A stretch of DNA of 64,000 nt, from NCBI GenBank assembly GCA_010909165.1, contig MU008165.1, positions 1,922,001-1,986,000 on the forward strand. The letters run 5' to 3'. Every line of letters begins with the position of its first letter. The stretch's first letter is position 1. Under the pieces are notes generated by a model, which saw only the letters and a list, made by a program, of their open reading frames with translations, did no database searches and had not been told where the DNA came from. Position numbers and translations under genes: made by a program. Shown here in pieces: positions 48,304 through 60,700 of this stretch. This DNA comes from Anthoceros angustus (lineage: Eukaryota; Streptophyta; Anthocerotopsida; Anthocerotales; Anthocerotaceae).

Positions 48304-51300
48304 CTAACATGGCTTGTTGACACTGGATGAGGACAAGCCTTCATCCGAGCATAGCACTCTCAGCAAACATTTTACTCTGGCACTCATGCAAGCTGGGCAA
48401 AGACAAGGTGGATCAAGAACCTGGGTTTGTGGCATTTGAAGCATCTGTGGTATCTGCACCATCTGCGCCATCTGCGCCATTTGAGCCATTTGAGCAATCT
48501 GTGCTATCTGTCCTGTTTGTCCCAGCTGCGTCAATGCGGAGACCGCACTCGCTGGTTCCATAGAGGGAATATTTTGCTGCTCATTCGCAGGTGGTGGTGG
48601 AACAGGTTGGCTATGGACAGGTTGGCTATGCATAGATTGGCTGTGAATGGATTGAGTGTGGACAGGTTGGCTCAAACACTGGTTCAGTCCAGGCTGCGGA
48701 ATTCCAGATTGAGCATTCACGTTTTGGGTCAAACCAGGCTGATTCATCATAGATTGAGCGTGACTCATCATAGACTGCTGATTGTGGTTCATTGAAGGAG
48801 GCTGGGGGTTTAAATCAAAGTGATGCTGCTGGACATCATTGCTCGTCAGCTCTGGTCTCCCGATAGATGCCAAAACTTTTGCAGCTGCTTCTCCCGGCGG
48901 AGGGTGATCAAATATGCAGGATGCCCCAAATTTGCAAGACCCAGTCTTCATGTAGTAGGCACACGGTGCCGAACTCTGCCATCAAAGCACATGAACCAAG
49001 TACAAGAGTAAGGAATGGATACAAGTCATCATCTGCATGACGACCAAAGGCATCTATGAAGGATGACCATATATGACAGGTCGGAACAACAGGACCATCT
49101 GTACTTTCTAGCAAACAGAGCAGGCTTTCCATCATGCAAATCTGTATGCCAAACCGTGATGGAGAGCAGCTGTTGAAGTCTGCCTTGCCCTCACAACCTT
49201 GGGCTGGCTTCTTTCTCAAGATAATTCAACACTCATCAACCGTTGTCACAGACAAATTGGAGCCAACCGCTGAGGGAGAATCATAGGCAAACTCACCTCT
49301 CGTCTAGGAAGACCAGCAAGAGTCATCCTAGAAGCTGTGACAGGGAGTACAGCATTATTGAAAGGCGACATCATAGATGGCCGTCTTAGAGCTGTAGGCA
49401 ATCTGTTTGCAGGATGATTAAAACGGCAGCCCAGCCAATATTTGCAACCCCCCGTTTTTATATAATACTGTGACACCACCCATGCCAAGGTATGAAAAAC
49501 AGCTCTAATTACACACATCATAAGGAAGAGAAGGGACTAAGGCTGCGATGTACATGCAGCACAACTGTCACACGTAACATACTGGACAATCCTCTGCACC
49601 AGGTCTTTGTGGATGCAAGCTGCTTCCATAAACAGTATGAAGACCCTGCGAAAAGGTCAAAGACGATATCTGGTTCATGGAAAACACCCAAAAAAGAGAA
49701 AAAGGGACCTCAAAAGCTTGCTCTGATGTCGCTGCCCATGCCTACAAGGACGTTCAGCTTTCAATCACCTAAAAGCTGTTGTAGAGCAAGTAAAGGCTTA
49801 ACATCCTACAACATTTAAGATGCATGCACTTGTGCGTACCTTGGTTGTCTCACTTGGAGGTATGATTATATTTGAAACTGAACCTAAAGCAAACGAGTTC
49901 AAGTAAGCCTGCAATGTAATGTGGTCCACCAACACTAAAAGGTACATGAAATGCAATGTGGACTGTTACCTAATCTAGATTCTGGATGATTGAACTTGCA
50001 AGAGACACTGTATTTGCAGCTGCAAACAGAAGAACCGCAAGTCAGAAGCTTTACATGTGAAGAGAAATGTGTCTAACACAAGGCAATTCAAGCAAAGTTC
50101 ATTGTGAGACACCAGGAATGCAACTCAAGTGACCCTGGTTTTCACCTCCCCGTCTTCATGAAGAACACACAATCCACACAGCCCTGCACAGTTAAGGACA
50201 AACCAACTCAGGACCCATAGGGTACTTCAGTGTTGTGACCCAACTCTGACTCTTATCATTGCGACACCTGCGAAATTCTTGGTACAATTGCCGTACGGTT
50301 CTTATGGGCAAGCCCTTGGAATTGAGGGAAACAGCTTTCACTTCGGGTAGCCCTGGCACACCATCATCCATGATCCCGGAACCAGGTTTTGAGTCTCCTT
50401 TATTTGTCTGCAGTGCCCTTTCTGGGGGATGATTAAACCTGCACTTGGCACCATATTTGCAATCTCCTGTTTTCATGTAGAACTGTCGTAACATCATTCC
50501 AGACACAGCTGTCAGCAACCTTGCCAAAAAGGACCAAAACCAATCAGCAAGCCCTTCCTGTTTCTACTGATTCTGAAACGTGACTCTCCTTTGTATACTG
50601 TTATGTGCACATAACATATAGAGAACAGCATACATAACATAAGACAGTAAAACCCACAGGTCAGCATCCTTACAGCGCAATCAGGCTCTCCTGGTCTAAC
50701 AGGCAGCGGTCCCTTTTCCGCATTGGCAGCAGCCTGCGGCTGGAAAAAATTGTGTTATGTTGAGCACCTTCCCACTCCTGAGGGCCTTTGAACAGCATTG
50801 CTGCACAAACCAAAATGTACTTACATCCTTCCAACCAGGAATGCCTCCCGGTGGCACCCAAGTGGGATGATCGAATTTGCAGGTTACTCCAAAGCTGCAT
50901 GTCCTCGTAGACATGTAGTAGGCACATTCTTTCTCTCCTGGTCTCTGTGGATAGAGTGGAACACTAACATTCGCAGCGGCAGCAGCAGCAGCAGCGGCGG
51001 CGACAGCAGCAGCAGCTGAAGTAGCAGAGCCATTCTCCTGCCTAGGACGCTTGGACACGACACCAGGAGGTGGTGAAGCTTCTATTGAATAGTAAGTACC
51101 ACAAAAAACCATGACAGGATATAGAACCACCATGGAATACACATGCAGAAAGGTTAAGTGAATAGAAGTCACCCAGGCCCGTCAGTGTATAGATGACATA
51201 GTCAGTATAAACAAAACAATATTCGAATTCCACATCATAATGAGGGTGTAGATTAGTATATAATATACCGTATTGCAGTTTACCGCGGTAGTAGGAAGGG

Positions 51301-52506
51301 CCAGATATTGATAGAGCCCAACATATATTGTATAGCAGCACACCAAGTAGTAGCCAGCAATTTCCAGTAGTATATTGTACCAATGCAACGGAGCAACACC
51401 ATTTGTCAGATTATGAATCTAACCTTTCTCACAACTTTTCTGAGCACCAACTCTGGAGTTTTATTCTGTTTGAGAACCACTCACAAACCTTTCACAAAAA
51501 TGACTTCTACAAAAGGACTTCTAAGCACAGAAGCCTGAGGGTGCCAGAAAACAAACTTCTCATCAAAGTTGCATACAGTGGCATTGTAAGAGAGTGCAAT
51601 GAGAAGCTCTATGTATAACACTGCATCTACGCTATCTATGAAAACTGCCTACACAGACTCTAACGAACAGACAGGTGCAGCTTTGTAGTCATGGAACACC
51701 CGTGAAATGAAAGCTTCCACAATCAACGATCAAAGATGCAAGAATAAAAAATCTCATCTTCTGCCACGGTAGGTAGTACTCGTATAGATATGTATAAAAT
51801 TTCATGACTATCGTATTTAAAAAGTTATTATGTCCATTATTCATTCATTCAGGCCGTATAAACAATATATTAGCAGCCAAGACATAGTTACAAGCCTGCA
51901 ACCAGTTATCCCCGCAGATACACACTCGTGCAAGAGAAAAGGTGATCCACATTAGGTTATCAATTGAACTACAAACCCATGTACTACAAGCTGCACCTGC
52001 ACTGAATTAAGTACATATCGTTATTCACATCTCCTAGGACAGGACAACAGGGTTCTCAGACGGACGCTGGTACTGTCTGGTGTTAGTTGCAGACGCTGGT
52101 ACTGTCTGGTGTTAGCTGCAGCTGTACGTGCGCAAAGAAAATCTATAATTGGCTGACGAGGTTGGAAAAGAGTGGTCTAAATCCAGACAAGAGAACCCGC
52201 AGAAATGAAGGGCACGTACACATGAACATGCTGGAAGACAGACAAACAGAGACCAGAACCCACAGCCAGAAAAATTCCATGAAGCATACCTTCTTCATTC
52301 GGCCGCTTGATCCCACCCCCTCCTTGTTCGTAAGCGTACGAGTCGGGCGGATACATGACTGGGTAAGACTGCGCAGATCCCGACTGTTGTTGCCCACTTC
52401 CAGGAGGAGAGGAGAAGACCGCAGTAGTCTCGCTTGGCGGAGGGGGATGGAAATATGGACCAGTGTACTGCGTCTGGGGGTAAAACTGGGGAGTCGGGGT
52501 TGCCAT
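48304..52506 (-). CDS. HUA1: CCCH zinc-finger RNA-binding protein, HUA1-like
   Basis: Predicted 585 aa in 10 exons (upper-lower): 52506-52290, 51081-50825, 50733-50674, 50482-50297, 50183-50146, 50019-49970, 49883-49840, 49645-49583, 49467-49297, 48975-48304. Five CX8CX5CX3H fingers are seen: [20 protein letters not shown] (before a typical [11 protein letters not shown]), [60 protein letters not shown] and [20 protein letters not shown]. Several are split by introns inside the finger. In Arabidopsis, HUA1 is a nuclear RNA-binding protein needed for AGAMOUS pre-mRNA processing and has six fingers; one fewer is found here. An alanine run follows exon 2's start. The C-terminal exon has Gln/Met/His-rich degenerate repeats. 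The frame upstream of 52506 lacks an ATG and hits a stop. Intron 1 is long (about 1.2 kb). Confidence 0.92.
52063..52120. repeat. 29-bp tandem duplication in HUA1-like intron 1
   Basis: Two adjacent copies of gacgctggtactgtctggtg plus nine bases, differing at one site, start at 52063 and 52092 within the long first intron. Confidence 0.85.
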
Positions 52507-54828
52507 AGGCGCAATCACCAACCCACCACCAGCAATTGCTGCCCCCTCTACTCTCAAATTCAACCTCCAGCAGTTACCGCCAGAGCATTCGCCGATCCAT
52601 CCTCAAGTCCCAATCAGCAATGTCCGCTAGCTGCACCCCGGAAGCCAACACTCTCAGCTTGTCAAGGTGAGGCCCTGAATTGAAGGACACCTCGCCTTGC
52701 ATCGCCTCGCCTCACAACACAAAGCCCATCACTGTTACCGCCCACCGGGACCAGGGATCCACCTGCCTCGGACGCATCACTGAGCTCACAGCACGGACCT
52801 GATCTCTCTCCCGGGCGAACAGCATGCATGAAGCCCGAGTGTGCAGCCCTATAGCAGTCCCCTCCATGCAATGTGCCTCATCCTGGGAGGGATTCCGGAT
52901 CAGATAGCATGCCGGAGCAGAATTGCGGACAGGGAGAGCAGGGAAGGTAGAAATGGGCAAGGAGGGCAGAAGATGTGGGAGGGATCGAGATGGGAATTGG
53001 GCGATGCGTGCGTGTGGTGAAGAGGGAGCAGGCGGGTGGGTGGGAGCAATCTGGGAAAGCGGGGCAGCAGGAAAGCCAAGGGAGAGGGAAAGGAGAGAGC
53101 AGGAGGAGTTCGGGGCAGAAGGAGTTCGGGACAGAAGGAGGCCTAACTGAAAGGGGGCAAGGTGCGGGAGGGAGGGCCCACGTGGCGGCGGGGCGGTTAT
53201 CTCTTCCCCTTCAGTTTGCAGCTTGTCGGGCAGCACCATCGAATCTCCCCCATTTTCGAGCGCTCCAGCCGAGCAATCGGGACTGCCTGCCTGCTTCCGG
53301 CGCGCGGGGGGGCAGGGCTATGCAGCACCAAGCTGCCAGCCATGGCATTAGCAGCAGAGCTCCAAGCGGTACAGCCGCCGCCCCCGCCTCCGCCTCCGCC
53401 TCCGGCTGATTCTCCCTCGCCGAGGCTGTTTGCTGCAAAAGGAAAACACGAGGCGTCGCGGCCCTTGCAACTCTTGATCTCCGCTGCTGCTGCTGCTGCT
53501 GCTGCTGCCTCTGCTGCGGCTGTCGCACTGCTAGCCTAGCGTGGGCCTCGCCACGCCCCGCCCGGCGGAGGCTACCCTGCGCGCTGCGCCCTGTCCCCTC
53601 CCATCCCGGCCCACGCCCGGCCTCCTCTCTACCTGCCGGCTCCTCCACCTGCCTCGCACACTTGGAACTCCCCTCCGACTGCTGCTTCAGCTCGCTTCTT
53701 GGTTGCCAAGCTTATGCGGCTTCCATGGAAGCTCCTGCCGCTCCTGGATTGCGCTCTCGCTGCTCACCACCGGGAACTTGACTGCTGCAGTGGTATCCTT
53801 CTGCTCTTCTTTTTCCTCCTCCTCCTCCTGCTGCTCTTGCCTGCCTATGCACTTCATCAATCATCCCCGCTGCCATCGCGTCTCCCCGTCCCAGCAAGCA
53901 GACTGCCATCTGCAATCAATCCATCTAGACCTTTGCATTTCCTGTTCTTCATGCCAATCTCTGACACGGAACAGTCCGAATCCAGCTTACTGTCTCCCTT
54001 TTCTTGGGCATTCCGGGTTGCACTGCATTGGGTGCATACATCTGTCACTGCTTCTTGTATATCATCTTTGTTTGTTGCGGACGCGACTAAGCTCGTCTGC
54101 AGCTTTTGCACCCATCTTCAAGTCTTTCCAATGCCTTCAATTCTTGACATACACGCGCTCCACTCTGCCAGTCACAGGCAGATGAGATGTGATTCCTTAA
54201 ACTCATAAATTCATCCATATCTGCTTTGAACTGTCTTCTCCTCAAAGTCTTGAGCTCAAAGCGACATGCATCACTCGCTAAGAATCCCTACATAACTTGG
54301 ATCACGTCAAATTCAGTTGTCTCACAGCAGGCCAAGAAGTGGAAGGATTGTGAACCAACTAGCAATTTGAATTTCAACAATTTCTGTGCGGACACTTCGA
54401 CCCCTTCGTTGCCTTTCATGCCCAACCTTGCTCACAGTGGGCAGGTAGCTCAAATGGGTCACAAATCAGCTGCTTCCCACTAGGGTTTCGACTTTCCTCT
54501 TGCCCACAGGATGTAGCTAGCTAGCTGACAGCGTCCCTGCTTCCAGGCCTTGTGACGATTTGTGCCATACTTTCCTTCACTCACATGACAAAACTGATGC
54601 CCATGTCGTCACCTGTCTTTGTTGTTGGTTCTCTGCAGGGCAGCTGACACAGTCTCTCGGAGATCCCATGTCACAGTGGCGATGGAGCAGGGCAGATTCG
54701 GGCCTCTTCTTTCCGTCTTCGTCTCTGACTGTGACTGAATTCCGAGGCTGGACTTGGGATCGTTAAAGTCATGACACGGCACACCACACAAGCTGCGCAT
54801 CAACCCGTTCTCATCTGCGGCTGGCACA
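52507..54828. promoter_or_regulatory. Long divergent intergenic region between the CCCH and C2H2 genes
   Basis: About 2.3 kb between divergent start codons, likely promoters and a long 5' UTR of the C2H2 gene. It contains a CCGCCT tract near 53380-53405, a GCT run at 53477-53510 and TCC/TGC-rich pyrimidine tracts at 53800-53850. A 214-codon frame at 53541-54185 is Ser/Leu/Cys-rich with no domain and is not called. Confidence 0.5.
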
Positions 54829-57489
54829 ATGGAAGGAGCTGTTGGTGACGACGGCAGCTCGCGAGCTGCCATGCAGTTGCGATCCAGCACGGAGTGCAAA
54901 AATGAAACATGCGTTGGACAACAGCCTTGTTGTCATTGTGATGAGGAAGAATCCATGTGTTTGACACTTGAGCAACACCTACAATCCAGTGAGCTTGAGC
55001 TGGGAGCTGAGGAAGCGGCCAACCAAAAGACCAAGAGCCTAGTTATCTGCTGTGACCTGGGTGATGGTGAGAAGGCACATGCCTGCCAGTCTGGCGATGA
55101 TGAGCCTAGCCTGAACGACGAGGAGCTGCAGCTGGAAGACGATGGCAGCAGTATCAACATTCCGGAAAGCGGCACTCACATCTGCCGCCTGTGCAAGAGG
55201 AGGTTCTCGTCTGGACGAGCCTTGGGAGGCCACATGCGGGCCCATGGCTCTCTGTCACTGGAGGATGGCGGCGGCACTTCTTGTTGCAATGGTGTGGATG
55301 ACAAGGAGCAGGCCGGGGATGGTGGTGGCAGCTCGGAACTTGACTGCTCCAGCAGTGGGCTTCCCCTCTTTTTTCCCAAGGACATCGCCAGGGTGTCAAT
55401 GCAAGCACTGCAAGGCCCACCCAAGGACTTTGACATCGGCAAGCAACACCTCGGCATGGATCAGGACGAAGAGAAGGAGCACAGTGCAAAAAGCAGCACG
55501 GAAGCAAGAGAGGAGGAAGAAGGAGGGGCCGAGGCACATGCAGTGACCACCACCCACGTTTGCGAGGCCTGTGACAAGGAGTTCGAAAATGCCGCGGACC
55601 TGGACCTCCACAGGAAGGTGCACCCTCAGTACGGCCTGCGCAGCAACCCGAAACGCAGCCGCAGATTCATCGACCAGGACTACACATTCGATGAAGCAAC
55701 ATCCAGTGTGCCGGTGAAGAAAACCACCTCCATCTTCAGCGAGAAGGCTCGGGCATGCACAGAGTGCGGCAAGGAATTCTCTTCCTGGAAGGCCTTGTTT
55801 GGGCACATGAGATGCCATCCCGAGAGAGAGTGGAGGGGAATTCAGCCCCCAGAAAACGCCTCTAAGCAAGGCAGTGGAAGCAGCTCCGCACCGCTACCAC
55901 GGCGCAGGAAAAAGCCTCCCAGCAGTAACATAGCCGCAGCCGCCGCCGCCACAGCCACCACTCCCGTCACCACTGCTGCTGCTGCTGGATCACGTGACCT
56001 GCACACAGTCTGCGAGCCGAAAGAGGGTCAGAGTCATGACATGAAGGTGAGCTTCTCGGATGATGAGAGTGATACTGAGAGCATCGAGGCAGCCTACATG
56101 AATGGTAGCATGCACCCCAGCTTTCACGGCTGGATGACTGGGAAACGCTCGAAGCGGCCCCGACAATTTGTGCGCTCACTGCAAGATGCTTGTCAACATG
56201 CTTCCGATGGCACCCCATCCACCACCACACCCACAGAGATCAAGGAGGAACAGGACATGGCCAACTGCCTCGTCATGTTAGCATGTGCTGGGCGAACCCT
56301 CAGGCGGACCAGCTCTGATCAGCAACTGGACAAAGACTCCACCTCTTTGGAATCGAAGGATCACGGCTTTCAGATGGACACCAAGGACTACATGGAGACC
56401 TCCACAGGAACCATGTCTCCTAGGAATGGCACTCGTGTCTTGCCACAGGCCAAGTATGACAGGGAGATGGACAGGGATTTGGATGGGGGGAGCCTGTGTG
56501 AGGAGAACGAGGAGGAATTCGACGGGGTTGATCCGGGAGCTGGAGGGTGTAGGCTCAAGTATGAGTGTACTACATGTAAGAGGATCTTCAAGTCTCACCA
56601 AGCTTTAGGGGGCCACCGTGCCAGTCATAAAAAGGTTAAAGGTTGCTTTGCCAGAACAAACATGAGCACTGGCTTGCAAGAGATTCAGGAAGATGGGATC
56701 AGTGAAGAGTTCCTCAAGTCCAAGGAGCTACTGTCGACTTTCGAGCTTCAGGATACCTCTCAAAGTGAAGACTGGAAAGAGACATACCTGACCAAAGAAG
56801 ACAGTGAAGAGCTCATGAGTGTGGCAAGGAAATCCAAGGGCCATGAGTGCTCCATCTGCCATCGAGTCTTCTCCTCTGGCCAAGCTCTGGGAGGCCACAA
56901 AAGATGTCACTGGGGAGGCGCTGGAACCAGCTCGGATATGATTAGTGTCGTATCAAGCAACACTAAGCAGCCAATGCTCCAGTTGAGTCAAACACCGACT
57001 TTCAAAAAAATCCTTGATTTGAATTTGCCAGCCCCCGTAGACGACCCAGATTGTGTGCATGACCTAGCAGCCCCTTTTCTCCCAGCATATGTTAATAGAC
57101 TTGCACCCAGGTCAAGTCTGGCAAGTGCTGAAAGGACCATTGACTTCCTTGTTCACAGGAAAACTAGGAATAGCCTTGATATCCTAGATGATCCAACCAA
57201 ATTACACGACGAGGATGAGGAGTGTAACCTTTATAGCACAGAAGAGTGTGTTGCTCCAAATCAAGCTGATGAAGAAGTGGAAACCTCGTTGATGAGCAAC
57301 CAAAATGGCATGGATTTGACATCAAAAACGGGCTTAATGGAAGATGGTATAGACTTCAGTTGCACAAGATACTTGAGGTGCAACATCTGTGACAGACTGT
57401 TCACCTCCATGGAAGCCTTCTGCAACCACCGTAAAACCCATGCTCCCATGATGTCGTCTGTTCCTGGCCTCACTCCAATCTCTGCTTAA
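54829..57489 (+). CDS. C2H2 zinc-finger transcription factor with six fingers and EAR-like motif
   Basis: A single-exon gene of 886 aa. Six dispersed C2H2 fingers are present. Three carry the plant QALGGH-type core: CRLCKRRFSSGRALGGHMRAH split here as CRLCKRRF (about 119) with RALGGH, CTTCKRIF with QALGGH (about 580), and CSICHRVF with QALGGH (about 673). The others are variants: CEACDKEF (about 245), CTECGKEF with KALFGH (about 309), and CNICDRLF with EAFCNH (about 851). ILDLNLPAP near 730 matches the DLNxxP EAR motif that recruits TOPLESS-type corepressors, so a nuclear repressor is the likely role. Stretches between fingers are acidic or Ser-rich, with an Ala/Thr run near 370. Six fingers and 886 residues are far more than the two-finger ZAT/AZF proteins. 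Targets cannot be inferred. Confidence 0.93.
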   Translation: MEGAVGDDGSSRAAMQLRSSTECKNETCVGQQPCCHCDEEESMCLTLEQHLQSSELELGAEEAANQKTKSLVICCDLGDGEKAHACQSGDDEPSLNDEELQLEDDGSSINIPESGTHICRLCKRRFSSGRALGGHMRAHGSLSLEDGGGTSCCNGVDDKEQAGDGGGSSELDCSSSGLPLFFPKDIARVSMQALQGPPKDFDIGKQHLGMDQDEEKEHSAKSSTEAREEEEGGAEAHAVTTTHVCEACDKEFENAADLDLHRKVHPQYGLRSNPKRSRRFIDQDYTFDEATSSVPVKKTTSIFSEKARACTECGKEFSSWKALFGHMRCHPEREWRGIQPPENASKQGSGSSSAPLPRRRKKPPSSNIAAAAAATATTPVTTAAAAGSRDLHTVCEPKEGQSHDMKVSFSDDESDTESIEAAYMNGSMHPSFHGWMTGKRSKRPRQFVRSLQDACQHASDGTPSTTTPTEIKEEQDMANCLVMLACAGRTLRRTSSDQQLDKDSTSLESKDHGFQMDTKDYMETSTGTMSPRNGTRVLPQAKYDREMDRDLDGGSLCEENEEEFDGVDPGAGGCRLKYECTTCKRIFKSHQALGGHRASHKKVKGCFARTNMSTGLQEIQEDGISEEFLKSKELLSTFELQDTSQSEDWKETYLTKEDSEELMSVARKSKGHECSICHRVFSSGQALGGHKRCHWGGAGTSSDMISVVSSNTKQPMLQLSQTPTFKKILDLNLPAPVDDPDCVHDLAAPFLPAYVNRLAPRSSLASAERTIDFLVHRKTRNSLDILDDPTKLHDEDEECNLYSTEECVAPNQADEEVETSLMSNQNGMDLTSKTGLMEDGIDFSCTRYLRCNICDRLFTSMEAFCNHRKTHAPMMSSVPGLTPISA

Positions 57490-57731
57490 GTACCATTTCT
57501 ATGTCATTGTTTCTTAACCATTCAAAGCCTAACCCTGAATGATGGTAGATTGACTAGGTCATTTTTGGGGCACAGCAAGTTGTGCACACCTTGTTTCCTC
57601 ATAACATGGTATATTGTTTTCCTTCATTGAATCACTGACCCACATGGGTCACTTGTAATATTTCAATATAAGAGATTTGGCAAAATCAATAAGCCTGTGC
57701 CGTGAACCAACCTCAAACAACCATCGTGAAG

Positions 57732-60700
57732 CTACACCTCTGTTTCATTCTGCTCTAAGTTAAGCTGAGAAAGCAGAGTTTCCAGCAACTGCGAGCAGGT
57801 GTCAGGTTCAGTCGTGGGTCCGACAAGCAAATAGACCACGTTGCCCAGCGGACGTGCGTAAACTCCGTTATCCCTAAGTCCTCGCAGAAGCCATCTAGCT
57901 TGCATCGAGGCATACCTGCAGTTTTGCGATTGAGTGGTGTTAAACGTGTGGAAAAGGTTTCCTTCCAAGCTCCAGGGAACCGGTTTCATCATTTCAATTT
58001 GTGGCGCGCTCTAAGGAAGAGAAAGAGAACTTACCCAGACTCTGATGGGCTCGACCTCAGCTCTAGGGCAAACAGTGTACCAATATGCACAACTCGCTCC
58101 ACTCGTTGATGCCGTGATATAGCGTTCACCAACTGAGGATCCCACAACTGCAAGCCAACTGTGTGAGCTAAGCCATCTAGATGGTTGCAGGAAGCTCCAG
58201 TGCATTTCACTCTCTCAAATAACTATGGTTACCTCCTGCAGTCTTCGTGGATTAGCAAGGAGGTTAGGGTTCTTTGCAGGGTCAGCAAAACTTTGGAGGG
58301 CTGTCACTGCCGCCATGCAACCGATGGGATTTGCGGAGTAGGAGTGGCCGTGCAACAGGGCATTCAGCTGATAAAAGGAGAAAGTTAGCGTCAGAGCTAC
58401 ACATAATGAATATGAGCTCGAACACGTAGGCCCCAACAGCTTGTGCATGCCCACCTTTGACTGGCTTCTAAACACATTGTAGACAGCCTCGGAAGCGAGA
58501 GTGGTTGCCATCGGTACCATCCCACCAGTGAGAAGCTTTGCATAGCACGCAATGTCGGGAGTGATGTGGAGAAGCTCCGCCGCAGACTGTAACCAAGCGC
58601 CAACTCACTTCAGTGCGGCTTCATCGAAGGTGCCGATGCAATCTGACGTTCCAGAACATCTCACGGCTTTGCAAGACAGCCAAATGCACAGGGATCCGTG
58701 CTCATACCTCTGTGCCGAGTCTCCAGCACCCAGCAAACACTTCATCAAAAATAACTGGAATGCCATGTTGCCTGCACTTCCGCACGAGAACTCGCTGGAA
58801 TAAAGGGTCCAGCATATGCATGCCTCCAGCTCCATGTACCACTGAAGAGTATACAAAGTACCATCAGATACCCAATATACCATCGAGTGCATAACCGTTA
58901 AAGAAGCAGAAGTTTTGTCGGAGAGCATCGCATTACCAGGTTCCAGTATCAGCGCAGCAATCTTTGTTGTATCGTGCTTTGATACAGCCTGTGAAAGCGT
59001 TTGATCCATAACGGCACCATACACTCCAGCCAAAGTCGTGTTGTCCCTACTCTTTGCGAAAATGTCCTCCCTCCTATTCCAAACGAGTGACACTGTACAC
59101 AAACCAAATCCTTCACCAACTCCAGCTAGCCACCAACGAGTACAATGACGCAGAAAGTTTAGTCACGACACTTTCATTAACTAAAACACGTACCTGGATC
59201 CAGCTTGTGGTATGCTTCCGGCAGGTGCAAGAGCCAATGATGGCCTGCCTGAAGAGAAACAGTCGGCGGATCCAAGAACAAACCCCGCCCTGAGTACCTG
59301 TCACGATGGATTTTGAGACATTGAGGTACCCGCTCATGTTAAACACACCACCATTTCAAGTGCGAAGTACATAACACACCAAGGCTGTTGGAGAAATCCA
59401 GTGTAGGCAGATGGCGCTTGGGCTTCCATAGCGCCTAGGGTATCACCATGGTAAGAACCCTTCAGGGCTAGAACCTGAACAGAGTCATTCAGTCAGTCAA
59501 GTCTTCACCTCATGCTCCAATTCCAGGGATGAAATGGTACATGCGCATCATTCCAACCTTGAACTGCAGGCTATGCTCTGATGACAGCGCCCCGCTTTCA
59601 TGTAAGGCGGCATACCCATGATCAACGGCAAACTTTCGGAAAGCCATTTTTATGGCTATCTCGATTGCGGTGGATCCATTATCGGAGAAATACACGCGGT
59701 CTGCCCAGCCTGTCATAGAAACAGAGAGTACACTTGCAGCCCTCAGGACAAAGATTCGTAAGCAGCCATGTACCCTCTCTCAACGATGATGCATCATACC
59801 TCTCCCGGGACCACTAAGAAGGAGCTCTGTGCAACGTAGAGACGGTTCGTACACATTCTCAGGGAACATCACATGCCCGTAGCGCCCAGCAGCATATGCC
59901 ATTTCTCTTGCAAACTCCAACTGCCGAAAAGAAACACGTGTTCAGGTGAGAAATAGGTAGCATTTATGACAAGACTGTAATATGCATGGCAATCATTTAA
60001 AGGATAGTACCTGCAATTCCGCATTGGGTCCTTGTGTCCACCAGCTTGCACAGCCATCAAACTGTTTCCTCATCTCAGGCCTGTTTGATTTGGGATCGAT
60101 CTGGACAGGTAGGACTGTCGGTAAAGTACATGCCCTGATGACGTTGTAATGAAGGAGAGGAAGCTGCTATGGGCTCAAACAAACCTTAAACACACTGAAA
60201 TGCCCTCCACAACGTGAGTCAATTACAGTGACATCCTCTTCGCTCACAAGTGAGTGCTGGGTGAAAGGCCACCACAAGGACTGCATAGCCTTTGCAGGCA
60301 TGGTTCGCAACCTGTTGAGCCTATGCAGATGAGCCTCTTCCAGTACATTCCGGAGCTGAGCAAACACTGACTCGGATCTTGCATACCAGTCTGCCAGATC
60401 CCTGACAGATTTTGCAGGGACGGGAGGAAGACAAAGTACGGGAACCCTGGAAGCCAAAAAAAAAAAAAGATGACATGGCGACATCAGCTGATCCCTGACT
60501 ACCAGACCTGAAGAGCAGAAATAGCAAAAACTAAACTCTGCACGATTGTAATACCTGCTTGGCAAACACTTTCGCAAGGCTTCCTCATTGCCCAGACCAG
60601 AATCTACCAGGATGACAGCGTCAGTGTCATATCCACGCAGCTGAAGGCTCTCAAACGCAGCAATTGTGGAGGAAATGCCCCCCAGCTTCCCATCCCCCAC

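Noticed and set aside
53541-54185. Plus-strand frame of 214 codons rich in Ser, Leu and Cys
   Set aside because: Pyrimidine-rich sequence upstream of the C2H2 gene; no domain, so more likely promoter or 5' UTR.
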